Assembly: GCA_047528285.1 (NCBI GenBank)
Contig: CP180022.1
Location: 558,001 to 622,000 of the forward strand
Length of the DNA: 64,000 nt
Reading direction: 5' to 3'
Source of the DNA: G047528285 sp047528285
GTDB taxonomy: Bacteria; Pseudomonadota; Gammaproteobacteria; Enterobacterales; Enterobacteriaceae
How positions within the stretch are numbered: position 1 is the stretch's first letter; each line of letters begins with the position of its first letter. This document shows, piece after piece, positions 11,866 through 23,533 of this stretch. The position numbers and the translations under genes are program-made. The notes under the pieces were generated by a model. That model saw only the letters and a program-made list of their open reading frames with translations. It had not been told where the DNA came from and made no database searches.

Positions 11866-13651
11866 ATAATGACGTTTATATACTCATACACAACCATAAA
11901 GTCAATTTATATCAGCCTAGTTTTCTCTAAAAACTAAAGATAAGCTTACTACACATCTATCGAGATATCTTTTATTACTTTTATCAGGCGATTTAACCAT
12001 CTATTTTCAGGATTTGATGGTCTTTTATCTGTCGATACCAGATACTAATTAAAAATTACCGGAAAATACGAAATGTGAATAGAATTAATAAAATAGTTAA
12101 TTGAAGAAATTCTGTCTGACAAACTCAATTTTCATTTTGATCAAAAGATCAAGCTTCATCGTTACAACTTGATTCCTATTAATAAAGCATATCTTGCCCC
12201 AAGGCCGATCATTGTGAGATTACGAAAATGGGATAACCCCACGATTACAAATAACACTTTCAAGTTATATCTAGCATAAAACACAAACCAAACGCTACCC
12301 GAGATAAATTAATCGAAAGATTATCTGTCTATTTGACATCGAAATGGAATAATAGACCTATATTTTCCGGAAGATCAAAAAACATGTATGCTTTCATCGT
12401 ATTAAAGCTATCATCTAGCACTGTTGTTACCGACTAAGTTATTCTCAGAAATTAAGCAATAACAGCAAGCGTTCCTGCTTGAGCTAGTTTATTTATCTTG
12501 TAATAATGCCCCTTCATTATCAAATCAGTAAAAATATCCTAATATATTAGTAATGCATATTGCAGATAAAAAGTGCAGAAAACCCTACTTATCTAATAAG
12601 TAAACCCGCCGACTTAATGTTATCGAAAACCTGATATGTCAGAATTATAAAAAATATTTAACAATATAGTGATTGTTTTTGATAAAATTATTTTTATACG
12701 AACAGATATACCACATATAACACACAGTTATTACTTTATATTTTATAAAAAATATAATTACAGCTTGTAAGAATATTATATTTCTACAATACTAAAAATG
12801 ATATCTAGGATATTTTGAATAAAATCCTTATAGGATTCTTTTAATTAAATATTAAAACANAAATAGGTTTAACTAAATATGAAAATATAGAAAAAGAACT
12901 CAATTCAGATACCCTATTTTAACACATAAATATAATTAATAATTCAGTGAGATATATTAGCTAAAATATTTTATTAAAAATTAAAATTACACCACAATAT
13001 ACATTAACAGCAATTCTCTTTATAAACTAGTTGTAAAGAGAATGGTCAGAGTTACATCCGGTAAAAAAACATTAAGCCGATTAGTTTTCCGTTGAATCTC
13101 AGCTGCTTATGAAATATTTTTCAGTATCAAAGAATGATGTAAGAATATGCAATATCCAATGATATCTTCCCCCGTAAAAATAAAAGTTTACTATGGTAGT
13201 GACCAGCATGCTTATAGCGGACGATCGCTTTTTATTCCTTAAACGTTATTATCTGATAAATCATGCACAGAAGGATATGCAAATAAAATAACAAAATACA
13301 GCCTATTTGGAAGATTTAAATTTCAGCATTCATCTTACTTTTAACATCGCAACCATTATAGCATTTTTTGATTATTTCATATCACTTATTGCCGAATACA
13401 TAAGCCATAAAATAGACTTTTCATACAAAAAGTGAAGGATTATGGAAAAGTAACATCAATTATAAGACGTTTATTATATAATCTTAGCTTATGCTCTTCA
13501 TGAGCATTACAAAACATGCGATAAAACTCGCGAGTTAGAGGCTGCAGATATTGATATGCAAACGCGAAAAACCATTGGAATTTTTTTTGCTTTTTAACAA
13601 CAAAAAAAGCTTAACAAATTCTTATATATTGTACCTTCTTCTTTGACCCGC
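11866..13651. other. Gene-free stretch between the adh pseudogene and sppA
   Basis: No intact gene. ansA would be expected downstream of sppA on the minus strand, but I could not recognise it. One ambiguous base (n) stands at 12860 in an A-rich run. A moderately GC-rich patch at 12150-12440 has broken readings I cannot name. Confidence 0.5.
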
Positions 13652-15511
13652 TTAGCGCACAATTGGTTTGCAGTAGAAACAAAAGGCGTAACGGTTTTTT
13701 GGATCGTTCCACCTAAAATTTAAACCACCAGCATCCATCTTTACGCTATCCACTATCTGTGTAACCGGTGTCGGCAGCCAGTACTGAATCAAACTCGGCA
13801 TTAAAGTATGCAGCGCTGCGTTGCTTTGCATAATTAGTAAATCTAGTAAATAATTAGTTTTATCCAGATACCATTTCAACTTAAATTTCTTTAACTTCGC
13901 CAATTCAACAGCTTTATTCAGCGCATCATCAAAATCTCCCAGCTGATCGACCAGTCCATTTTTTAAGGCATCACTACCAATCCATACATGTCCCTGAGCG
14001 ATGTTATCAATCTCTTCAAGAGTTTTATTGCGAGACTGGGCAACTAGGGTGATAAAATTGTGATAACCGTTTTCAACGTTAAGATCCATCATTTGCGAAA
14101 ATTCATCCGGCAAGTTTTTAGTTATTGACACATCTGCAAATGGGGACGTCGCAACACCATCGGTGTGTACGCCGATGCTATCAAAGGAATGTTCCAGGGT
14201 ATTAATAATTCCAAAAATCCCAATCGATCCGGTCAAGGTGCTTGCATCTGCGATAATGTAATTAGCGGGAGTAGATACCCAATATCCTCCAGAAGCTGCC
14301 ATACCACCCATGGAAACCACTACCGGTTTCCCTGCGATACGCGCCGCAGCAAGTTCAGAGCGAATGACCTCTGAAGCGGTAACACTACCACCAGGACTGT
14401 TTACTCGAAACACAATTGCTTTGATATTCGGAGTTAACCTGGCATCGCGTATTTGGTCGGCAATTGTGTCTCCCCCGACCATTCCTGGGGTTTCAGAGCC
14501 GTCGATAATAGCGCCGTTAACAAAAATTACCGCAATTTGCTCGTCATGTTGCGAAGGGGCTGATAGCTGATAATCATAAATACTAATACCATTAAATGTT
14601 TTTTCATACTTATTCCAACCAAAGGCCTTAATTAGTACTTCGTCAATCGCAGAGCGAGAGGCTACTTCATCGATCCATTTATTATTAAGGGCAAATTGTG
14701 CAGTATTACCCTTCAACATACGCAAAATTTTCAGCATCGGTTTAGCGCCCAAAAAAAACTCCTTCGGCATAATTTTCCGATTAGCTGCGACTGTGTCCAG
14801 ATAATGCTCCCAGAGTTGCCCTAGCCAGCGGCTATCGGCCTCACGGGCCTCATCAGACATTTTATCGCACAGAAAAGGTTCTACTGCAGACTTATAAGTA
14901 CCAACTCGAAAGATATGACTATTGATTTTTAGTTTCTCAAGCAAAGTTTTATAGTAAAGATTATTTGTTGCTATACCATGTAAATCTACCGCACCCTGTG
15001 GCGTTAGATAGATTTTATCGGCATAGCTGGCAAGAAAATATTGCGATTGACTATAGCTATCACCTACAGCATAGATGACTTTTCCGCTATCCCGAAATTC
15101 GCGCAAAGCCTTACCCATATACTGCAGCGAGGCCTGATCCGCCCCAATGAAATCTTTTAGCAACAGCACTAACCCGGTGATATTTTCATCGTTTTTTGCC
15201 TGACGCAATCTATCCACTACATCAAATAGCGAATTTTCCTGTAACCGATTGCTAGACACCCCAAGCAATCCGCGTCCAAATTGACGAAATTTATTATTGA
15301 CCACCGGTTTATCAACCACCGTACCAGTCAGATTCATTATCAGCGCACCTTTCACTGACGTGGATGATACATGACGCATTTGTAAACAAATTCCAACTAC
15401 TACGACAATGAAGATTATCAAAAATACGTTGAGAATAAATTCACGAATAAAATTCAGTAAACGCCAACCCCATTTTAACGGACTGTAAACAATGAGAGAC
15501 AGTATGTGCAT
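13652..15511 (-). CDS. sppA: Protease IV (signal peptide peptidase SppA)
   Basis: Inner-membrane serine protease that degrades cleaved signal peptides after secretion. It is 619 residues (E. coli 618). One N-terminal membrane anchor spans about residues 24-44, followed by two tandem peptidase domains facing the periplasm. The Ser-Lys dyad is visible: Lys207 in RVGTYKSAVEPF and Ser407 in MGGMAASGGYW, each two residues before the E. coli positions 209 and 409. The motifs RVNSPGGSV and TGSIGIFG are intact. Its usual neighbours ansA and ydjA are not recognisable. The gene appears fully functional amid more than 7 kb of decayed DNA, which argues for selection to keep it. Confidence 0.96.
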   Translation of the reverse strand: MHILSLIVYSPLKWGWRLLNFIREFILNVFLIIFIVVVVGICLQMRHVSSTSVKGALIMNLTGTVVDKPVVNNKFRQFGRGLLGVSSNRLQENSLFDVVDRLRQAKNDENITGLVLLLKDFIGADQASLQYMGKALREFRDSGKVIYAVGDSYSQSQYFLASYADKIYLTPQGAVDLHGIATNNLYYKTLLEKLKINSHIFRVGTYKSAVEPFLCDKMSDEAREADSRWLGQLWEHYLDTVAANRKIMPKEFFLGAKPMLKILRMLKGNTAQFALNNKWIDEVASRSAIDEVLIKAFGWNKYEKTFNGISIYDYQLSAPSQHDEQIAVIFVNGAIIDGSETPGMVGGDTIADQIRDARLTPNIKAIVFRVNSPGGSVTASEVIRSELAAARIAGKPVVVSMGGMAASGGYWVSTPANYIIADASTLTGSIGIFGIINTLEHSFDSIGVHTDGVATSPFADVSITKNLPDEFSQMMDLNVENGYHNFITLVAQSRNKTLEEIDNIAQGHVWIGSDALKNGLVDQLGDFDDALNKAVELAKLKKFKLKWYLDKTNYLLDLLIMQSNAALHTLMPSLIQYWLPTPVTQIVDSVKMDAGGLNFRWNDPKNRYAFCFYCKPIVR

Positions 15512-15813
15512 GATATCTCCAATAAAATATCGAAATTCAAAATCATAATATAAAATTTATTCCACGCGTTCTAAAAAATATTTAATCTAATCAAATTATT
15601 TAAATAAATTAGTACTGATAATAAAAACACCACTAACGGAGCGATCATTAAACACAATGCAGATGCTGTTTGCATTCCTAACACCGTAATCTAGTACAAC
15701 ATGTTAAGTATCACAAATTGACTTGCTTATCGTGATCAATGTGATGACTCATTTTTTTAGATATCGTGAATAAAACACATGCACATACGGATCGTGAAAT
15801 AACATAATTAAGT

Positions 15814-16020
15814 TCATGGTATTGATTTGACTGAATCAGACGCGCACCCGCGTAGCGGGTGTTTGGGGACAATATTCTTTCTCAGAATAGAGTACATAGA
15901 AAAACGTGTATTGTAATCTCCGTCAACCAATTCTCTCTCCTGATTTTCCGATAAGTCAAAGTTATAATATCCGACAAAAGCTTCTGGATCAATGATACTG
16001 CTGCCAAGATAACATTTCAT
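15814..16020 (-). CDS. Small hypothetical ORF ending in a GC-rich hairpin
   Basis: A 68-codon reading starts MKCYLGSSII and ends SDSVKSIP. It is not a family I recognise. Its base composition is clearly GC-richer than the surrounding desert and its codons look ordinary, which is why I list it. A GAGG lies only one base from the ATG, too close for a normal ribosome site. Its 3' end contains the hairpin CACCCGC-GTA-GCGGGTG (15845-15861), similar to sequences at 25983-26047, so it may be a remnant of a mobile or repeat element rather than a working gene. Confidence 0.3.
   Translation of the reverse strand: MKCYLGSSIIDPEAFVGYYNFDLSENQERELVDGDYNTRFSMYSILRKNIVPKHPLRGCASDSVKSIP
15841..15866. repeat. 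GC-rich hairpin repeat, copy 1
   Basis: CACCCGC and GCGGGTG form a perfect 7-bp stem with a GTA loop at 15845-15861, preceded by GCG. Parts of the same sequence recur at 25983-26047. It stands out sharply from the AT-rich background. Confidence 0.45.
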
Positions 16021-16967
16021 ACCTCACACTGCTTCAACTACCAAAAACACCATTCTCTATATTTATCATCAGCAGCCTTTTTCTATGCCGAAACTTTTAT
16101 TCATATTTAGAAAAAATCAAGGATTTTACTATCAAAAGCTTAATAGAAATTAATTCACTAAATCTTATCCTTTTATACTCTTTTTAAATATTTTCCTTAC
16201 CTGTTGATTAAAAATAGTTTGAAGCACGTAGGGAAAAATTTATCTTACTTTGAAAAATTAAGTTAATAACCCCATAAGACTCTAAGAAACAAGTCACAGA
16301 CCTGTTATAACATCAGGATTATCATAATAGTTACATTTGCATAATGAAACGAATGTCCAAAACGTTCATGGAATATTTGTTCATTTTATCCAACAATTCT
16401 TGACATGCAACTACTACTGTTATAGAAAAGTATTCTACTTAAAGAGTATTGTTATCCAGCGAAGTTTGAATAATTTTAAATTTTTCATTTACCATAGAAA
16501 AAGATTACATATAAAAACAACAATCTAATCTGAAACTTACATAAAAGTTCAATCTATTCAAAAAAACCGTTCAATGATCATTCCTGATTTGTTTAAGGAA
16601 ACCAATAACAACCCAACCAGTATATTCTTACCATCAATTGCGATCATTCACTCATTTATTATATGTATACTTTATATCTTAAATCGTACTGATTTTAATC
16701 AACAAATCATTGAGATATCTCATATTACAAGTAAATAAACCACTATATGCGAAAAATTAGAGGAATAGTCGATCGTGACTCACGACTATTAGTGAAATGA
16801 TATTGAATGAATTTTAGTATAAATGCACTTCTACTCCATAAATTTAGAAAATTATTTCGATGCTAATTTAAATGATACACCTACATCAGTAAAGTAACAA
16901 TTAATTTAATTAACATCAGAAGAATTAATGCATTTTGTTAACAAATTTATTGAAAAATAATGTCGTG

Positions 16968-17000
16968 ATAATTTCACGAGATAATTTCACGAGATAATTT
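16968..17000. repeat. Tandem 13-mer repeat
   Basis: ATAATTTCACGAG is repeated twice exactly in tandem (16968-16980, 16981-16993) and followed by a partial third copy, ATAATTT. No gene is nearby. Confidence 0.7.
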
Positions 17001-19265
17001 AATATACATGCTTAAGGGAAAATAATTAGTTTATTCGATAAACTAAATCTCTAGTTTTCGATGACAAAAAACATAGGCACTGGAGTACTATCCAGTAAAT
17101 CGATAATTTTGTTGTCATTCCTCTAGTAAATAGCACAATCAAAAAATTGAATATTATTCAGATTTTCTCATCAAATCCAACAACAGCATTGAATTGTTAT
17201 CCATTTATAGTTTGATATCACTGAACTAAAAAAAACAAAAAACAAAAAAATATCTACGGTATAAGTAAAAAATCAACGTGTGAATCACAGTGATATTATG
17301 ATTAAGTTTGATCTACCGTTGCTGAAAAATCGAAATTGACTGTCACGTCGACAATTATCTCTAATATACATTAGATCAAAGAAGTAGTGAAATTGTTTGG
17401 CAACATCATGATTATAAAAGTATCGATCAGAATTGTTTACAAGTAGACCAAAGATTCTGATTTTTATTCGAGATCATTCACAAGAAGAAATGATAATAAT
17501 AAGGTTCATTGGTACGAGATTTTGATTTGAAGATTTATTAATCGCGCAATTGCCAAATACTAAGAAATATTCACGCATCAGCCTAAAGGTGGAGGACCGA
17601 AAAAAGGCCTTTAGCAATGTTTATATGCTTCTTCCTTCCTCCGAAGTCTCTCTAGAAAGAGAGTATCACAAATTAATTTACACAATCCAACCTCCCCCTC
17701 GTGACCTATGTAACCATCTTAAACTAACCGACGATACGATTACACTAACTACATATTTCGGATAAGCGGTACGCCCATATTATTTTTCGGAAAACCCATC
17801 AATATAAAGAGAGAGTGAAAATTCTGAAGAGATCTCCTTATCAATTTCAACCATGGATCCAAAAAATATCTATACATTTATCACAATCCCTGCTATTACT
17901 TTTTATAATCATTTTAAGCTATTCATCAATGATGATTGATACTACCTCTACTCACAGAGATCAATTACCATTTATTACTTAAATAATACATTACACTTGA
18001 AGATTTTTTTAACTTTAGTGGTAAAAAATTTACAAAGCATAAGAGTTAATTCATCCTAAAAGCCAACTCGTATGACTATTTTTACATTACTTTCACTTAC
18101 AGGAATATATAATCGATAAATTTGATCATCTAATAATCACGAACGGGTTAATATGAATTATGAGTAATAAAAACCTTCTTGTTAAATATGTCTGATAATT
18201 TTTCATAGAAAGAGATGGTTAAAAGATCGACGACTAACAAAAACAATTTCTGCATGATCTCTATAACAGAGAAGCTGTCTAAGAATTATTTGAGATATCT
18301 GATAAAGAATAGTATAAATATTATCTAGAAAGATTAAATATAATAAAAATTTAATTTAACTATTCATTCTGAGATCCAACAAGTAAGGTTTAATTTCTAA
18401 TAATTTTATCACAATGACCTTTATTTATATGAAATACTTTTCAAATCTCTGATTCGCAAAGATGGTTAAAATTAATATCTATTAAATAATTAATTACCAA
18501 ACAAAATCATATTATAAATATAATTTTTTAATAAATATTTGAGTGCAATCGGTTGAATTTAATTCACCTTTGATTTTATTCATGCTGGAATGTCTTGTTT
18601 TTCAAACTGTTTAAGACTAACTAAAATAATATAAATAGGTATAATGATGGAATAAAAGCATATAAGTTAACGTGAAAAATAATACTATATATTCTATCAC
18701 TGATGACATCCACACTGATTTCTTCATTTGTGCAGAAATCACAACGATAATAAAAAATTTATTCGCTAAATGTCCATTTTTATCGCTTCTATAAAAAACA
18801 AACAACAAAAATTCAGATAAGAAGAAATACTTATAATAATACTATTAATCTGACTATATTGATAAATATTCTGATTTTTATATCAAAAAATATCACAGAA
18901 AAACAAATTAAAATAGTAATTGCCACACCTTTACTACAATGCACAAATTAATGTATACAAGTATTTATTAAATTCTTTGATAATAACAAACATTCATAGA
19001 CAATTCTGTGATCTTGCATCAAGCATTTTTAATTTTTAAAATACAATATTTTATAATAAAGATATTTGATCTTTAATATATAATTTCAAATTTTGCTAAT
19101 CTATCTGCTGAATTTATTTTTTATTTTTTATATAACTCACTAAAAATCAAAATAACCTATTAACAGAATAATGCATCAGATAAAAAGTTTTACTATATTT
19201 ACTTGATAACATTAATTATATCTCTAAATTTATCTGTAAAAACCCATCAATTCAAGCATTTTTTC

Positions 19266-19287
19266 TTATACGATTATAATCGTATAA
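19266..19287. repeat. Perfect 22-base palindrome
   Basis: TTATACGATTATAATCGTATAA reads the same on both strands except for the outer pair being a simple T-A match. It is centred at 19276/19277 in gene-free DNA. It could be chance in AT-rich sequence or a relic operator. Confidence 0.5.
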
Positions 19288-20633
19288 TATCTATCGAGAA
19301 TGATTTTATAGCTCACATTATAAAAATAAATTCATTTACTTCAGAACAAATAATGACTTAATTATGAAACTCTATGATACTATCCGAAAACTATTTCTAC
19401 ATGATTTTTAAAATGTATCTAAACAGTATTCTGGCAAATTAATAATACTTAATTAAGATTCATTTTACTCTGAGATATTCATTGCTATATTGAAGATAGT
19501 TCTTCTAGCTTCCTAGTGGATCTCCTCGATAACGTAAACGAATCTGAACTATTTTTAAAAACTACTTACAGATGTGGCGGTTGTACTTAAAGAAAATAAT
19601 ACTGACATGAAAACAAATAATATTTTTCTATAAAAATAGAGGATTAAATCAATCTTTTTCATAAAATATTTTAACAGAAACCACTAGAATAAAAATGATT
19701 TATGTATTCATTATCTACAACTATAATGGTTGTATTTTATTTTAAAAAGTTTTAAATGATTAATATTTTAGTCTTCAATAACTATGATACTATAAAAATT
19801 GATAAATAATGCAATGGCGATTGATATAATATAAATCAAATTCTTATAATTTTAGTATTACTGTTATAGAGATACCAAATTGTTTTGTCATTATATAAAA
19901 TATTTTTTTGTCAATGACACTTTTATCAATTGTGAAATTTATTTAAAAATAAAAAAACATTATAAACCTTTAAGGTTATGTATATAAAAGATAAACAAAT
20001 TTCACCGATACAATTATACTATATACTACACTTTTGCTATGGAATTATTTAATTTAAACATAGAAAATAATATCTTCTATAAATATACAATAGAATTTAT
20101 CACGATAAATTTATAAATAACTTTATCACCATTTCAAAAAAACAGATCTAAAATTTGAATTGCATGCAACCTGACATTATTGATTTTAAGTATCACATAA
20201 AATATCTCACTATATATCTTCTGATTTGAACTAAATAAAACGATACTCACACAAAACATAAAAACACACAAATACTATATTTAAATATATAACTGAAAAT
20301 AATCATATGTTTTAGATATAACATTTATATAACAAAACAGATAGACCATTGATTTAAATGCATTGATAACCTTGTTATTGTACACGCATCCTGGTAGATA
20401 TACTTAAACGCTATACTTTGTACAGTTTGAGAAGGCACTTATTCAGCCTTAAGAATAAAGAGAAGGAAACAACATTATAGCAAAAAAATTAACGTGTTTA
20501 ACATATGCTCTCCTCCAAAGAAATGTTCGCCTAGCTATTCGATCGAGAATAACCAGAGAACCAGCGGATATAAAATCAATACGCACCGCCTATACTTCCC
20601 TCACCTTAATTAAAAGAAATCAAGCGAAAATAC

Positions 20634-21119
20634 CTAGTGATTCCAGTATTCAAGGCCATTACGCGGAACACAACACAGGCGATCTATTAACCATTCACCG
20701 TTTGGAAACTGCAGATCTGGTGCCAGCTCGACAAGAGGATAGAGAACGAATTCGCGGTTGTACATGTCGTAATGTGGCACCGTTAAGCTAGGGATAGCTA
20801 TAATTCGGTTACCGAAAAGTAAAATATCCAGATCTAGCGTGCGCGGTCCCCAGCGATGCACTTTGCGAATACGTCCCTGGCGAAGTTCAATCTCTTGAGT
20901 ATGATCTAATAACACTTCCGGTGAAAGAGTAGTATCTAGCGCTACCACAACATTCAAGAAATCATCCTGATCCGATAGACCTAGCGGGCGACTGCGATAG
21001 TAAGATGAACAAGCGATTAATCGAGTTTTTGGCAAATGTGCTAAGGACTTAATGGCAATATTTACCTGCTGTAATGGTTCAGATAGATTACTACCAAGAC
21101 CCACCCAAACACGCTCCAT
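20634..21119 (-). CDS. folK: 6-hydroxymethyl-7,8-dihydropterin pyrophosphokinase (HPPK)
   Basis: Cytosolic folate enzyme that transfers pyrophosphate from ATP to 6-hydroxymethyl-7,8-dihydropterin ahead of dihydropteroate synthase. It is 161 residues (E. coli about 159). The signature RWGPRTLDLDIL carries the two metal-binding Asp at 96 and 98, and GLGSN near the start, the RPLG loop and DDFLN are present. It overlaps the pcnB stop by one base (TAATG), so the two genes are translationally coupled as in E. coli pcnB-folK. The next genes of that operon (panB, panC) are gone, which fits with pantothenate import by PanF in this window. Confidence 0.96.
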   Translation of the reverse strand: MERVWVGLGSNLSEPLQQVNIAIKSLAHLPKTRLIACSSYYRSRPLGLSDQDDFLNVVVALDTTLSPEVLLDHTQEIELRQGRIRKVHRWGPRTLDLDILLFGNRIIAIPSLTVPHYDMYNREFVLYPLVELAPDLQFPNGEWLIDRLCCVPRNGLEYWNH

Positions 21120-22507
21120 TAGGCACTATCTCGGGTTGGAGCCCGATGGCGCCGATGAAGAAGAGGAGTTGAATCACTTAATGTACTCAAAATATTTTTT
21201 TGTGGCGGCGATACAGAATTTTGAAATTCCCACCACCAGCGGCTTAGCCGTCGTAATTCAGTATTATTTTCTACTTCAGCTCGCAGCCTCAGTAAATCAT
21301 AGGCGGCGCGAAATTTAGGATGTTCAATTAACTTATAAGCGCGCTTACCCTGGCAACGCGACAATCGTAGCTGCAGTTGCCACATGTCCCGCATCAGGGC
21401 AGTTAAGCGCTTTGGAATCGCCAGCGTGCGGCATTGCTTATCGAGAATATCATTCATCGCCATGACGAATGCATCAAAATAAAAAAGACCCCTGTCCTGG
21501 ATCAATTTTTGGACATGTTCCAATAGTGGATACCATAATATGGCAACGAATAAGAAGGCTGGATTAACCCGCATATCATTGCGCAAACGCTGATCGGTAT
21601 TAGCCAGTACACGAATTACCATCCGTTCCATATAACTGTCGCCGTGCTCGCTAAAGTTATGGCTTATCAGAGGAAATAGCGGCTGAAATAGTTGGTATTC
21701 ACACAACAGACGATAGGTAGATTCGCCGTGCCCTGCTTGAAAAAGCTTAAGCACCTCTTCAAACAAGCGAGCAGGTGGAATATCGTGTAATAATACTGCC
21801 AATCGTGGAATTGGTTCAGCGGTTTCTCGGCTGATATGCATCTCTAACTTAGCAGCAAAACGCACCGCCCGCAGCATGCGTACAGGATCCTCTCGATAAC
21901 GAGTTTCTGGATCTCCAAGTAGGCGTATGGTGCCTTCCTGTAAATCTTTTAGTCCCCCAGTATAGTCTCGCAGAGTGAAGTCATCCACACTGTAATAAAG
22001 GCTATTCACCGAGAAATCGCGACGCATAGCGTCCTCTTCGATCGAGCCAAAAATATTATCACACAGAAGCATCCCATTGTGCCCGGTGGTAACAGAACCT
22101 ATAGCATCTTCTTCTTTCTCCAAGAGACGATGATGTCCGCGAAACGTAGCGACTTCGATGATTTCAGATCCAAACATGACGTGGGCCAGTCGGAAACGAC
22201 GACCTACCAGCCGGCAATTACGGAATAATTTACGCATTTGCTCTGGCGTAGCACTGGTTGTGATATCAAAATCCTTAGGTTTTTTACCCAACAACAAATC
22301 ACGTACACCACCGCCAACCAAATAGGCTTCATATCTCGCTTTATTTAAACGATAAAGCACTTTTAAAGCATTTTTACTGATCTTTTTACGAGAGATGGCG
22401 TGCTGATTACGCGGAATAATCATCAAAGGAAGTCTATTGCCTAATGTGTTTTCCAGGCTTTCACACTTAAGCAACTTATGGCAATAGTTGGCGACTCGGG
22501 TAAAAAT
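21119..22507 (-). CDS. pcnB: Poly(A) polymerase I
   Basis: Adds poly(A) tails to RNA 3' ends, marking them for decay. The product is 462 residues if it starts at the ATT codon at 22507 (E. coli about 465). The nucleotidyltransferase motif LVGGGVRDLLLGKKPKDFDI carries the catalytic DFD, followed by RRDFSVNSLYY and the RNA-binding RYREDPVRMLRAVRFAAKL. The basic tail is shorter than in E. coli. I chose ATT because IFTRVANYC matches the E. coli N-terminus exactly where E. coli pcnB uses AUU, and GAGG sits 6 bases upstream. An in-frame upstream start at 22528 exists but is less likely. It overlaps folK by one base. dksA and gluQ, normally upstream, are lost or decayed. Confidence 0.95.
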   Translation of the reverse strand: MFTRVANYCHKLLKCESLENTLGNRLPLMIIPRNQHAISRKKISKNALKVLYRLNKARYEAYLVGGGVRDLLLGKKPKDFDITTSATPEQMRKLFRNCRLVGRRFRLAHVMFGSEIIEVATFRGHHRLLEKEEDAIGSVTTGHNGMLLCDNIFGSIEEDAMRRDFSVNSLYYSVDDFTLRDYTGGLKDLQEGTIRLLGDPETRYREDPVRMLRAVRFAAKLEMHISRETAEPIPRLAVLLHDIPPARLFEEVLKLFQAGHGESTYRLLCEYQLFQPLFPLISHNFSEHGDSYMERMVIRVLANTDQRLRNDMRVNPAFLFVAILWYPLLEHVQKLIQDRGLFYFDAFVMAMNDILDKQCRTLAIPKRLTALMRDMWQLQLRLSRCQGKRAYKLIEHPKFRAAYDLLRLRAEVENNTELRRLSRWWWEFQNSVSPPQKNILSTLSDSTPLLHRRHRAPTRDSA

Positions 22508-22517
22508 AGTACACCTC
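22505..22517 (-). promoter_or_regulatory. pcnB: pcnB ribosome site with AUU start codon
   Basis: On the minus strand GAGG (22514-22517) is followed by six bases and then ATT (22507-22505), then TTTACCCGAGTC. E. coli pcnB is known to start at a non-canonical AUU, a codon sensed by IF3 that keeps expression low. The same arrangement here suggests the weak start has been kept through genome reduction. Confidence 0.75.
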
Positions 22518-23533
22518 AATAGTAACAAACAAATAGAATAACGTAAAATAACGCGGATAATAATAGCTCACACCATAAAATTTGAGAATAGACGGGTGTT
22601 TTATGGTTTACGAGGAAAATATAGATGCAAACATATTAATATATATATTTGCATATTTAATGAGAGGCAAGACATCGCTGTTTTGTCAGCTTTACAGGAT
22701 ATATTTCAATATCAGTATCAGAGTATTCAGCAATACACTCAACTGGTGTTAGCAGCGCTAACACACTTTATTATCACTGCTAGATTATCCTGTTTTTCTA
22801 CTCGTTTTAACAGTTTTTTTAATCAATCAAAAAATGTTTTATACGGCCATAGCAGTCATGGTTCTACGATGAGAATATCATTTACCATTAATAATGGTGT
22901 AACAGAATTGATTTCCTTAACTATTATCTTATACTGAATCAAATTTATTGATTAAATATATTATACATCTTTGAAATTCATTATGACAATAATTAATGTT
23001 GTTTACATCGTTACAACGAACCTAATGAACTTAACGGTAATGGGTTATTCGATATTAAGCGTTCATCGTTTACAGATGTAAACGATGTTTAAAAACGTTT
23101 CATTTGTTCATTCTTACTATTAAGTAAGATTAAACCAGACATGCAGAAAAAACAAAACAATATAATTTTAATTCACGTACGCGTGTTGAAATATTGATTG
23201 TAAAATTATTCTCTTCTAAAAATTAGATATAATGCATAATAAAAATTATTAAGTAGGATAATGAGTATCCATTATTATAACATCTGTATCATATCACAAA
23301 TTCAATTTTTAATATTTTTATATATAACAACATGTTGCGCATTAATTATTTTATTGTGCATTTTTACTTGAAAATTTGTAAAACTGTATTTCTAGTAAAA
23401 CTCAAATCCATCATAATAATTTATTTCTATTAGCTAAGCCTTTAATTTGAGCCCCCTATTCATTAGTAATAGATAAACAATCTGAATACTTATAAGTATT
23501 TTTAGTGAAAACTCAACTAACAGTATGCATAGC
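22508..23533. other. Stretch between pcnB and hemG
   Basis: No intact gene. A weak dksA fossil lies at 22660-22925 and contains a perfect hairpin, GTGTTAGC-AGC-GCTAACAC, at 22746-22764. The 113-codon plus-strand reading over it is probably chance. gluQ, expected next to pcnB, was not recognised. The rrn operon that follows hemG in E. coli is absent. Confidence 0.5.
22660..22925 (-). pseudogene. dksA: Possible dksA fossil
   Basis: On the minus strand LKKLLKRVEKQD (about 22822-22787) resembles DksA IEKTLKKVEDED. Further on, in another frame, AEYSDTDIEIYPVKL (about 22725-22690) recalls CESCGVEIGIRRLEA with the zinc cysteines gone. Between them sits an insertion-like segment with a perfect 8-bp hairpin. 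The position upstream of pcnB and on its strand agrees with the E. coli order dksA-gluQ-pcnB. Similarity is weak and seen only by eye. Confidence 0.35.

Larger units (their letters stand above)
15512..20633. other. 5 kb desert between sppA and folK
   Basis: No known gene. Items of note are a small GC-richer reading with a hairpin at 15814-16020, a tandem 13-mer at 16968-17000, a patch at 17550-17800 with open but unidentified reading, and a 22-base palindrome at 19266-19287. The last 250 bases before folK are GC-richer, where panB would be expected, but I could not align them to PanB. selD, topB and ydjA, expected near sppA, were not found. Confidence 0.5.

Noticed and set aside
15592..15690. 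32-codon hydrophobic minus-strand reading upstream of sppA
   Set aside because: Too short, no ribosome site, no known small membrane protein in this position.
17550..17765. 71-codon plus-strand reading, GC-richer than its surroundings
   Set aside because: Starts with TTG, has no ribosome site and matches no family I know; could be a fossil but cannot be named.
20450..20633. GC-richer patch downstream of folK, considered as panB relic
   Set aside because: Position fits panB but no PanB motif could be aligned in any frame.
22596..22937. 113-codon plus-strand open reading
   Set aside because: No family resemblance, and it lies over a more plausible dksA fossil on the other strand.
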